Assembly (NCBI RefSeq): GCF_020536995.1
Contig: NW_026273339.1
Span: forward strand, 74,501 to 138,500
Length of the DNA stretch: 64,000 nt
DNA from: Dreissena polymorpha
Taxonomy: Eukaryota > Mollusca > Bivalvia > Myida > Dreissenidae
Direction of reading: 5' to 3'
Part shown: positions 1 to 10,232 of the stretch, piece after piece
How the letters are laid out: the number at the start of each line of letters is the position of its first letter
How positions within the stretch are numbered: position 1 is the first letter of the stretch
The notes under the pieces: model-generated
Databases searched by the model: none
What the model was told of the DNA's origin: nothing
Seen by the model: only the letters and a program-made list of their open reading frames with translations
Translations under genes and position numbers: made by a program

Positions 1-215
1 TGAATTAAATTTGGCATATTCTATAACAGGAAAGCCCTTCTATTTTTAGAAGCGCTTTCCCCGAAGAAGTAATAATTTTATTGTTGCTCAATTGACTACA
101 TTTACTCAGTATCGTATTTGTAATATTGCAAACAAGTTTTAATTCCTAAATTGTTGAACTATTCGTAACGTCATACTTTTGACTTTACATTTTTCATCAA
201 ACAGATATCGCATGG
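1..215 (+). repeat. Dispersed repeat, copy 1 (partner at 13.3-15.6 kb)
   Basis: This stretch aligns by eye with 13,329-13,452, 14,763-14,798 and 15,560-15,632. Shared landmarks are AAAGCCCTT, TTAGAAGCGCTTT, GAAGAAGT, GCTCAATT and ATATTGCAAACAAGTTT. The copy here is contiguous, whereas the partner is split by two insertions. It may be a mobile element or part of a larger segmental duplication cut by the window edge. No coding content is visible. Confidence 0.6.
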
Positions 216-325
216 TACACCGTATGCATTCCATGTACACTATGGTAAATGGAACACTATTGCAACTGTTTACATCAGAAGCTTGCTTATGCTGCATGTT
301 TGTGGTTCAGTTTGAACTCACTACA

Positions 326-727
326 TCAATAAGACAACACGTACGTTGAATATAAAATAATAATACATTTTAAACGATGTTTATTTTTATTTTGTTTTAC
401 ATTTGTACTTGAATTTCGAATAGATATCCATGCAAGTATCTGTCTGGTATTTAGCTTAAAGTTGTTAAATGTAAACGGACATTCTCTTAGCATAATTTTG
501 ATGAGAATCCTGTGAAACGCAGAGTTGCTTGTGAAATGTAATGATTGCACTAGTCTGGCCAGGAGGTCGGGCGTTATAGGCAAGCGTTTGTCTGGTGATT
601 TCAATCTGTTAGTGTAGCCGTACATGCACTTCTTTACTGCAAAATTCTGTTTGGGGTCCATCATTTGCTGAATTGTATGGCTATACGAAATGGCTGTTAT
701 GGAAATAATGAAATTAGAGGCGAACAA
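326..727 (-). mobile_element. Fossil fragment of a tyrosine-recombinase element
   Basis: A 133-codon minus-strand frame contains segments such as MMDPKQNFAVKKCMYGY and SPDKRLPITPDLLARLV, followed by a helix-like stretch ending near ILIKIMLRE. This resembles the N-terminal and early catalytic part of the phage-integrase-like recombinases carried by Crypton or DIRS/Ngaro-type elements in invertebrate genomes. Only a fragment is present, and the similarity fades in the last third. It is a broken, non-functional remnant. The assignment rests on recalled sequence pattern, so the exact family is open. Confidence 0.5.
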
Positions 728-1800
728 ACAATAGAGAGTATTTAAAGAATTATATATATTTTGTATTGTTAGAATGTTGAATTATGTACGGACGCAATGT
801 TTCTGTACAAGATAAATACATTTTAAATTGATGGTATTTTTGTAAATTTTCATGAAATTAGAATGTGCGAGGAAATAAGAATGTTTCATTCATTTTTACA
901 TTATAAGAATACGGATATTAGAGGAGTATACATAATTAAGGATTTTTGAAGAATTTTAATAGTTTTGTATGATGATATAGGAAATTAGAAGGTAGGCATA
1001 TAAATTTGGAAGTAACGAATTTTACGTCATTTTATGTACGCTATGAAGTAGTGAAATGCGCATAAATGAGAACAGTAATGGTAATCGCGAATATGAATAG
1101 GGCAGACAAAAAAAAGGTACATGTGTATATACCTCATTGTGTTTAATGCAAATGTATGTAGTGTATCGGTTATATTGAAGGTATTCAGTAATTTGAAGTC
1201 AGAATTTAATGTGTTTCTGTCGCATGTAGCGCAGTAAAAATCTAACGATATGTGCGCATTAAATTTCTGTGGTAGATGTAACCTCTAAAGGGTTCATAAA
1301 GGTTTAATTCAGAATTTATCCGGTGCCATTGAAGAATGTTACTCTGTGGACAGAAGATCAGATATTGCATAAAAATTATTTGAATTCTATGATTAGAGAA
1401 CAAGACCTTCACTTACGATATGCCGATAGGATGGCATACAAATTATGATATAATTTTATTTATGTGTAAACATGTGTCTGTCCCGTTTTATGTCTCTTTA
1501 TAGTAAAAGTACTTGGTTATAGATTTCACTAGTCAATACACATAAAGAAGTACGAACAAAATACCAAATAGTAATTATATGTTGCCTAAGGCGGTACACA
1601 GCTCACATTAAGTAAATTACTTGTCAGATTTTAAACTGTCATGTTCTTATACAAAGTATGTTTTGGGGAATTGGCTGATATTTTTCGTTGTAAATAATTT
1701 ATTTTTTGAATGAGGTATCACAGTAAGTTGTCATGACGATGTTTAAAAATAACTAAGGGATTATTTATAAATGTTTGCCATGATTTTAAACAACTGATAC
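728..1800. other. AT-rich intergenic DNA, nothing recognised
   Basis: I see no long reading frame, terminal repeats or tandem structure here. Base composition is strongly AT-rich, like most of the window. Confidence 0.5.
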
Positions 1801-2570
1801 TTGTACCACCACAACGCAGATGAAAGATCGAGATTTGAAGACCACGCCAAAGAAAAACGACATCGCAAAACAACGCGTTTCACAATGAATTGAAGAAAAA
1901 CGATGTGAATAGCATGGGACATCACTGTTATCTACTCTCAAAGTGAATACATGGTTCTATTGCTAAAATAAGACCCAACGCCAGAAGTTTTCGAAGGACA
2001 ACAAGTGACGCAACACTGGATAAAATACTTGTGACGTTAAACACTATAGAGTTAGATGCAGCCGTTCAACTGTTTGACATGCGCAGATAGCGTATTCGGA
2101 GTGATACTTCCGAGGCCTAAGACATCAAGTGGTAAACTGCTTAAGTTAATACCTTGTAAGCATTATGACCAATAGAAGATCTCAATGTCCCGAGAGAAAT
2201 GAAGACGCTGGAACAGATTCATCAACAACAACAGAAACAACGACGCGATGACGGCTGGTTCAGCGACAAAAACAACAGAAACAATAATGACATATCCAGC
2301 CTCGATGTGAACCTTGGTACGCAAATTAGAGCAACCGACCACGTGCAATTCGCCTACACAACTTGGCGATAGATAGATCTTCTTCACGGCGGCAGTGGTA
2401 GACAACATCACCATAGAATCAACATAGACGGATAACAACAAACCAATACCTTTTACTTGACAGCAACAGGAACATATTTAACCCGGGCAACACCTACTTC
2501 GAATAGACAGCGCAGGAGGTCACTGGTCAAACAACGCCTGTAGTGTAACGTGGACAATTGATTTACGTCA
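1801..2570 (+). other. Compositionally distinct A/C-rich island, unidentified
   Basis: The plus strand switches from AT-rich to A- and C-rich sequence with many CAA/AAC triplets and CG dinucleotides (for example ACAACAACAGAAACAACGACG). A 59-codon plus-strand frame from the ATG near 2199 (MKTLEQIHQQQQKQRRDDG...) ends in a stop near 2377 and then reads on only briefly. Composition returns to background near 2570. It could be a decayed coding segment of a transposon or a lost exon. I do not recognise a protein family. Confidence 0.35.
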
Positions 2571-2936
2571 TTTGACCTGTTATGTAGTTCCAGTTCATTG
2601 TGATTGACTTTACATTATATAACATTACCCTCACTTGTTTTCTCAGTAGATACATTGATACATGATATTGTAAGACACTTAAAACTCAGAATTTGATATT
2701 CCTAACGATTTTAAATAATAAAATATAAAATCTTTCTTTGATGAAAAAGAGATGTGTCGCATAATTGATGAATATGTCTTGTTCGCAATAATTCATGCCT
2801 TATGGTTACGTCAGTACGGCCAGAAATCCTTAGTTTGTTGACAGTTGAAGCACGCTTGTAAATGGGGTCAGTCCGTTTGAGTGATATTTGTTTTCGTGTC
2901 GATGCACTTACCAGATAAGAGGTTTATTTGCAGAAC

Positions 2937-2965
2937 CCAACCCCAGGGGGGTGGGGTGGGGTCCT
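2937..2965 (+). other. G-rich tract flanked by C runs
   Basis: Three G runs of four to six (GGGGGGTGGGGTGGGG) directly follow CCCC in an otherwise AT-rich region. It falls short of a four-run G-quadruplex motif but could form a hairpin or a two-tetrad structure. Confidence 0.5.
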
Positions 2966-3164
2966 CTCAGGATGGATTTGGACGGATCTTGTCATGTCTT
3001 GGAAACAATGTTAGTTACTTGGAGAATTACATAGACTTGGAAAGATTGCATTAACAACTAATTTAAAGAATTATATGGATTTGGAAACGTTATGTTAACA
3101 ACTGAATAAAGAGCAAAGAACTATCCATCGAGTTTATTCATATATGTGTTGCTACGGCACAAGT

Positions 3165-5330
3165 GTACATAAAGGAGTTGACGATGGTCATTAAATTGTA
3201 GATAAGGCTCCAGTGAACATAACCACATGAAGATAAGTTGAATGTGAAGAATGTGAATATAAGTTCGACATTAAAAGTATATTTTTAAATGGAATATTAG
3301 AATGCGATTATATGTAAAACAAACAGTTAATAGGTCTTCTGTAAAATGTGCACTATATTGTCATCCATCTTAAGTACGTTTCGAAGGTGTTAGTTAGTAC
3401 AAAAATAATATCAATTGTGTACATGATAATCTTAATTTCTAAACCGTTATATAATCAATAAAAAGTAATATTCATGAATAAAGGTCTATATTTTATACTT
3501 AAATGTTTTTTCTTGCATGGGTTCCAAGCACTATATGCAGAAGTTGATTAAAACTCATTTATTTTTTACAACACCTACACTAGGTTTAGCAAATGAGCTA
3601 TGGTTCCTGTTTTTAAGATCATGTTTCACGTGCATTAAATGTTCCACAAGTTCTGTTTAAAACGCCGTCATACATGTGAAACACGATGCATACTATTTCC
3701 GATCAAATGAAAATGATAAAATACAAAGTGTGTGTCCAAATATAAAAGAAAAACTAAGAACTTTGCCATTTGGAGTGTTAAATTACATACAGCACCTAAT
3801 AGTATTTATTGCATTACAAAATTGACTTTATATTTGTAATAAATCAAAACGGAACACATATGGCATGCTTTTGCTTTTCTCAGTTATCTCTTGTCGCTTT
3901 GAAATAGTATAATTCAATAGAGACAAATTTTAGTAAGTATCAATAAAGCAAAAAAGCTATGTCATTAAAACAATGCAACTATTTGTTTTATTCCGTATGA
4001 TTACACGCTTACACAGATTTGATGTTATGTATTGGTCATATTACAAAGCTTTGTACCTGGAATGGCATAAAACATCAAACATTATGATGGTAGCTCATCA
4101 ATCATTAATTTGTTTAACTATCTACAAATGCTATTTAGTAATGGTTGTACTGTGTTGGATTCATATAGCCTTATGGATGGCGTGCACGATACTTATTGTT
4201 TATAATATATAAAAATAGTATCGATAATGCGTCTGTTGTTCCGCCATAAGCAAATCGCATGTCTGTTTTGTCCACTACCCTTCCAAAAAGAAGGAAAATT
4301 AGGTCGTACATACATCTTAATTAATCTATCTAGCATTACGGCTTCAGGTAATTTAAATTAGATTTTATTCAGTAAATACGATTGAATGCAACAAAAAATG
4401 ACGCAATCTCAATAGTTGTTTATGTGCACTTAGCAAATATGTTCGAAAACTTACCCTTGGAAACCAAACAACAACTTAAGATGAAGATTCGGCGCACACA
4501 AACATAAGGAACGTCAGGTTAGTGAAAACAAACAAAATGTATATGTCTTAGTTTAGTCCGTTCGTTTGTGACTGTATACGTATATTTTACTGTTTACGTG
4601 CAAGTTATTACCGTATAATGTTTGCAGAGCGAGGCAAGAGTTACGTCATTTCTGACATGTTCATATAAAATAAGGCATTTTGTCTGGTCTTTAGCAGATA
4701 TGTAATTTCCCTGAAGATTACAATGAGAAGAGAAATGGTCACTTAGATCGCTCGTGAGGGTCATTGTGTTGACCAGTTGAGGTCGCGCTAATCGATAAAC
4801 GGAACGGTATATAAGTGAAATGTATTGATCTGATCTAAATGTGACATGTATTGGCAACGATAAACGTGGTAAACATGGTTACTGCCTTAAGTCTCCTGCA
4901 ACATATGATCCCGTTCCTCGGGGCGAAACAAGTGTAATATGTACAATTCATTAGAGTATGAATATTTTAGATTGTTGGATGCATTCAGAATTAAGATATC
5001 AGTACATACCATTACTAGTAAAATTTGAAAACAAAACGTTGCTGCACGATTACTGATAGTACGTATGCAAATTATGTTTTGTAATGGAAAGTAATGTTTA
5101 TGCACCGTTATGGTCAATGTATATGTGTTAAACAGTCATTTTAAAATGTCTGTGTAAAATGTATTTGAATGTTGTTTATCAATTATGATTATTATCTTTT
5201 CAATGAAGGTTATATTTTAGTATTGTATCTGATTTATAAATGTCCTCTACGCAAATTTAATAATAATGAACTGTTATAATTCAAATATTTTGAATTGCAC
5301 CTATATATTATATCAGATTTAATCGCTATA
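3165..5330 (+). repeat. Diverged 2.2-kb duplicated block, copy 1
   Basis: This block is collinear with 61,655-63,955 on the same strand. Matching landmarks include GTACATAAAGGA, CGATGGTCATT, GTGAACATAACCAC, GTATTTATTGCATTACA, TGAGGTCGCGCTA, CGATAAACGGAACGG and AATGAACTGTTATAAT. By eye the copies are about three-quarters identical with many small indels, so the duplication is old. Neither copy has a convincing open frame. The other copy lies immediately 5' of the receptor gene, whereas nothing receptor-like accompanies this one. Confidence 0.75.
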
Positions 5331-5462
5331 CACGTTTCTGCTAAATTTGGTTTTACATATTATAAGTAGTTATGACCATCCATATCGTATATTGTATTGA
5401 TAGGGTTTATAAAGTGCTTGTCAATCAAGTGTAGTTTAGTATAGCTAACTGCAAAAAGATAT

Positions 5463-5722
5463 GAGCCTCGCTCTGTGAAAAGTGGGCTTAATGCATGTGC
5501 GTAAAGTGTCGCCCCAGATTAGCCTGTACAGTTCACATAGGCTTATCTGGGACTACACTCTCCGATTTTATGATAATTTTTGTTTGAAGAAAGTCGCTTC
5601 TTAGCAAAATTCTAGTTAAGGCGGGAAGTGTCGTCCATGATAAGCCTGTGCGGACTGCACAAGCTAATATGGGATGACACATTACGATCATGCATTAAAC
5701 CCCATTTTCACAGAGCGCGGCC
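5463..5722. mobile_element. MITE, CGTGCTCTGTGA family, copy 1
   Basis: Inverted ends (GCTCTGTGAAAA and TTTTCACAGAGC) bracket about 260 bp. Inside, two arms carry GTAAAGTGTCG and GATGACAC-type sequence around internal palindromes (AGCCTGTAC/GTTCACATAGGCT and AAGCCTGTGCG/CTGCACAAGCT). Other copies lie at 19.4, 23.7, 45.3 and 52.5 kb. There is no coding capacity, so it is a non-autonomous element. I could not settle the target-site duplication. Confidence 0.8.
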
Positions 5723-7180
5723 TTTATATATCCAACAAACAAGTATATTACTATCACGTATAGTTCAAGTACTCTTAGACATGAAAATACTGCTATTGTG
5801 TTAGTATAATATGCGAGTGTCTGGGGAAAAGATTTATCTGGGTTAGTACAAATTATTATTATGAATACAAGTGTTTATATGGTGACCAATGTATGGTAAA
5901 ACAAACAAAAAATTGCATATAGTGTTGAAATTTATAAGCGTCATCGCAATTTGACGTAATCAAACACATTTATGTATAGTTATAGTTATACAAATATTCC
6001 TCCATAATTTGACGATATATGTATGTATTATTGAAATTAAACGTAAATTAACTTATTGTAATCATATGATATTTACTTTATAGACAGTGTGTAATTGTGT
6101 TGCATACTTGAGCGTTTTGCCTACTCGATGTATTTTGCATTATAAGTTGACAACTTATGTTAACATATTGATATCGGATGAGAATGATGTCTGCATAGAA
6201 AAACCAGGGCTTGTCGAAGTTTTCATGTCGATAGAAATCCGAGTCACTACCATGTACAATACTTCTTATGTAAGAATATACACATGTACACCAGTTTTAA
6301 CACCAATGTTTAAAGTAAAATGTATAACACACACGCAGATATTAAGCGATGTTTAGTACTGCGTCGTATGCACATATGTCGTCTAAATAGACCGCTGTGT
6401 ATCAAACAGTCATTATCAGATATAGTTATAAAAAAGTATTACACTATAACATTTAGCCTCTTGTAATCAATAAACAAAACCATTTAAGCGTGATATTTTT
6501 ACTCGTCGTCAGAGTATACTTAAATGAAATTCCATCAATATTTTTGTCTCGTATCATACACAGAACGCAGTCTCGATAAACAGTTAAAAAATGTAAAATG
6601 CGAACACTATTCAACACACGTTAAAAAAAGGTTAGATGGATTCTAAGATACCACATACAGCGAATATATCAACAATTTATTATTGTATTGACCTTTTACG
6701 CCAACAAATGATGCGCTAAACAACAATACCCAGACACTTACCGCTTATAATGTGTTGTTGATTAACTGGGTGGGGACAGAAAACGTAGCCTCTTGAAAGA
6801 AGTGGGAAATGTATGGCTGCAAGCATTAAACACAATTGTGAAGTAAAATACTGTTTTCTGTGTTACCAACACGATAAAATACCTGCCACACGTATTGAAA
6901 CTTGGATTATCACGGCGGATTTGTGTGGGTTGTAGATAAAAAATAAGACTATAATCATGAAGTTTAATATTCCAATTAAATTATTTACACTTTATGGTTA
7001 TGATGGCGATTGTTTAACTTGCAGTTGCGTAATGAATTACCATAACGTTTATTTCCTGAAGAACATGCTTTTTTCTTGTCAGACCTGTTTAACCAATGAT
7101 ATTTCCCATGCATCAACGCGTGTTTAGCCGTTGTTAAACATTTGAAATACCGGGTATTGTCATGTAAGGGTTGTCTTTTA
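5723..7180. other. AT-rich intergenic DNA, nothing firm
   Basis: No repeats or recognisable domains are seen. A 69-codon basic minus-strand frame at 6985-7194 is discussed under the rejected items. Confidence 0.4.
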
Positions 7181-7660
7181 TCACAAAAAAGCAAACAGGT
7201 GTTATCGGGTCGTTGTCACAGGCGCTGCATTATAAATAAAAGTTTAATATGGAACAAAACTACACACGCTAAGTTTTAAGAGTATTGATATTGCGTGTGT
7301 TTCGATTCAGCGACTCGTGGAAGTTTTCAATTACATCTTCAAAGTTAGGCATTCCGTTTTTATGTTACTGAATTGGTCGCAAGCTATGATTGTGAGTGAA
7401 TGCGCTCTGTAATTATTTTATCACAAAAAAGCAAGCAGGTGTTATCGGGTCGTTTTCACGGACGCTGCGTTATAGATGATTGTTTAATATGGAACACAAC
7501 TTCACAAGTTCGCTCTTTAAGGTTATTTATATTGCGTGTGTTTCGATTCAGCGACTCATGGAATGTGTCAATAACATCTTCAGAGTTAGGCATTCCATTT
7601 CTATTTTACTGTATTGGTCGTAAGTTATGGTTGTGATCGTATGCGCCTTGTAACTATTTT
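7181..7660 (+). repeat. Tandem duplication, two units of 240 bp
   Basis: Unit 1 is 7181-7420 and unit 2 is 7421-7660. Both begin TCACAAAAAAGCAA and contain TGTTATCGGGTCGTT, TTGCGTGTGTTTCGATTCAG, GAGTTAGGCATTCC-like sequence and a TGCGCTCTGTAA-like end. Spacing is exactly 240 bp at the start. Roughly one position in ten differs, so the duplication is not very recent. No coding function is visible. Confidence 0.9.
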
Positions 7661-8440
7661 ATTAGGAAACCGCATATATTAATTGTTCAGAGTAGTTTCA
7701 ACTGAACATGACCTTTTGTTTGTGTATTTGTTTGATTCTATGTCACTTCCATTACGGAATATAAAGTAAATAATACACAAACACACAATTTTTATTTGAT
7801 TTCAATGCAAGTATCATTCAAATATACAGAGATGAGCAGACACATGTTTATCAATAAATGCATCATTGCAAGTCTAAAAGAAATATATTAGATATTTCTG
7901 ACATCACTATATTCGTCTACCACAATGATGTAAACTCTTAAAACTGATAGAAGAGCGACATGCATGCTATCAATATGTCTACTTATTACGCGACATACGT
8001 TTCTTTACTGAGTGATTTATTCCCTTAATCGGATATATATTTCCATCAATCAGCTTATAACGACCGTAAAGAACATGTCTGCGTCATTTTGGCAAATTGT
8101 ATCAGGCAGCTTAAAAAATTTATAGCGCTTATTAGAATATTAATTTGAATGCTTTACGCGGCTTGTGAATGTTAATTATTTATTTTTCCATTGCTTTTCT
8201 ATTTCTTATACTTAAAAACGAGTTAAATAATGCAAGGATGCCACAAACTAATTAAATTTAGCGAAACACAAGATGAGATATGTGCTTTAGAAGGAATAAA
8301 TACATTGAGCAAGTTATTTATAGTGAATGCTCACTTTTGATAGAATTATTATCTTAATCTAGTTTTAACAGGTAGATGGGACAACTTATGTTCAGCGAAT
8401 AAAAAGAAAGCAGGCGCTGTTTCTTGTTGATTAATGCTCT
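7661..8440. other. AT-rich intergenic DNA, nothing recognised
   Basis: No long frames, terminal repeats or tandem structure are seen. Confidence 0.5.
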
Positions 8441-8449
8441 ACAACAAGT

Positions 8450-8960
8450 TTGAAGAATGGTTATGTGATACTGAGATACCTATTATCTACCAGGAGTCTT
8501 AAGAGAGGATGGTTGATTCTGAGAAAAAATCTGAACAACGAATTTCTAGACGGAAGTGTTTGTTTGAGGGACTTTCTCAGTGATTATTTTTTCAATCAAC
8601 TGGTAGTTCTGAGGGATTTTAAGATGATGCTTACGCTGTTGAGGGACTTATTTTTAATATAAATTCTAAGAGAAGAGTGGTGTGCCTAAGGGACTTCTTT
8701 TGAACAGCGATATTATAAGGGCAGTGGGTGTATCTGATGTACTTGCGTGTTTCAGAACTTTTCAGATGAGCATTGTGCTTCTAAGGAACATATTATGTAA
8801 AGCGTGTTATGAATGATCAATATATGCAACCAGTTTAAAATGGACAGGTGTGTTACGGAGGGACTTATTTTCTGCAGATAGAAGATATACCGGAGGAAAG
8901 GTGCTGATAAACTCTGTAGTAAGCTGTTAGAAGAAAAGGCTGCTTTGAGAGACTAATGCT
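8450..8960 (+). repeat. Decayed minisatellite with GAGGGACTT core
   Basis: A degenerate core (TGAGGGACTTATTTT and variants such as CTAAGGGACTTCTTTT and GGAGGGACTTATTTTC) recurs at irregular spacing of about 40-80 bp, near 8565, 8610, 8640, 8690, 8780, 8860 and 8945. It is usually preceded by a GTGGTTGTTCTG-like segment and followed by GAACAGCGAT or CTGCAGATAG. The 70-codon plus-strand frame inside is just a product of the repeat. Confidence 0.6.
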
Positions 8961-9724
8961 ATACTTCGATTTTGAAGTGTTGAGGCGAGCTTCAAAATTT
9001 GATGAATTTCTATATCATTTCGTGTTAAAATATAGGACATTGACAATTATTTAAAACACTCGGTCATAGTTGCCAAACTTCAGTGTACTCCTGTATTCTT
9101 GTATAAAGAACCTCACAGACAGCGCATTATACTGAAACACAATAATACACATTTCGTTAACAATTGTTGGAATGAAAAACGTTGTGTTTAATACAATTCG
9201 ACAGCGTCATATATGATTCACTGCGAACTTGTTGTTGTTTTCCATTATTATTTTGCTCAAAGCACATGGATCTCTAGCATCAATAAACATATAAAGGTAA
9301 TGTATGATGAAATATATCATTCCAGAATATATCACACAAACTACACCGACTGTCATTCATATATAGAAAGAGGCCGTATTTACTGGTCCAAAATGCCATA
9401 TTTCTTATTGTATTGTGTTTGTTTCAAAAATGCGCATGTACTATTTTCAAGTTAATTAGTTCTAACGATCAGAAACAAAAACTCAGATATTGAAAAATCG
9501 ACCATACTAGAAGGCAGCCTGATACTAAAAAGAGGCCCGTTCCTGACGTCATTTTGCATCTATTAAATGTAACGATATGTAATATGTACTATGTTATCTG
9601 AAATTTTAGTATTCGCGTATGATATTCTACACCAATTGTTTTTGTTTTTTAAAATGAAATAGCCAATGTCATTCAAAGCTGATTTTTTTTCTTACCAACA
9701 CATTGATCTGTGTTCGACATTTCA
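8961..9724. other. AT-rich intergenic DNA, nothing recognised
   Basis: No supported feature is seen before the TTAA-flanked element that starts at 9729. Confidence 0.5.
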
Positions 9725-9728
9725 TTAA

Positions 9729-10232
9729 AGGGGCCTTTTCACGTTCGGGTAAGTTGACAAAATTGAAAAAAGTTGTTGTTTTAGATTCTCAAATTTTCGT
9801 TTTAGTTATGATATTTGTGAAGAAACAGTAATACTTAACATTTACCATGCTCTAAAATAGCCATTATATGCATCTTTTGACGATTTAAAACCCCGAAAAT
9901 TATAAAGCGTTGCAAAGCGAAACGAATTAATATTTTGGAGAGTTCTGTTGTTGTTGTTATATTTTGTGAAACTACGAGGATTGCTTATATAAAGTATAAA
10001 ATACATCTGGCAGTGTATTCGGAAGAATGGCCGAGTGGTCTAAGGGTAGACTTTTTACTCCAGTACTGCAGGGTTTAGTGGTTGTGTTCTGCTGAGGGTT
10101 ACCTTTTTTTTCTTTTTTAAATTTTATTCTAGATTTTTTACTGGAACTTTTTGTATCCAATGTTTACATTTATCAATATAAAGCATTTAATGACAAACGT
10201 CAAAACATGGACAAATCTGTGAAAAGGCCCCT
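9729..10232 (+). mobile_element. TTAA-type MITE carrying a tRNA-like module, copy 1
   Basis: The element is 504 bp with inverted ends AGGGGCCTTTTCAC and GTGAAAAGGCCCCT. It is preceded by TTAA and followed by ATAA, probably a decayed TTAA. Subterminal landmarks AATGCTTTATATTG-like and GTTGTTGTTATATTTTGTG are shared with copies at 17.8 kb (inverted) and 20.1 kb and with a piece at 33.1 kb. TTAA duplication suggests mobilisation by a piggyBac-like transposase. The interior holds a tRNA-like segment, so the element combines DNA-transposon ends with a potential Pol III promoter. Confidence 0.8.
10021..10105 (+). other. tRNA-like module inside the MITE (degenerate)
   Basis: TGGCCGAGTGGTCTAAGGG matches a Leu/Ser-type tRNA D-arm and A box. 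The B box is degraded here (GTGGTTGTGTTCTG where the sister copy has GGTTCGAGTCC). The acceptor arms do not pair. It is a tRNA-derived promoter relic, not a tRNA gene. Confidence 0.7.

Noticed and set aside
2163-2441. Hydrophobic minus-strand frame that might be a membrane protein
   Set aside because: Its hydrophobicity comes from reading the CAA/AAC-rich strand in reverse (poly-Leu/Val).
5463-5722. Direct-repeat arrays suggestive of CRISPR
   Set aside because: The repeated GTCGTCCC-type arms are inverted parts of a eukaryotic MITE present at several sites.
6985-7194. Basic minus-strand frame resembling an antimicrobial peptide tail
   Set aside because: It has only three cysteines, no signal peptide or partner exon, and its start overlaps the 240-bp tandem unit.
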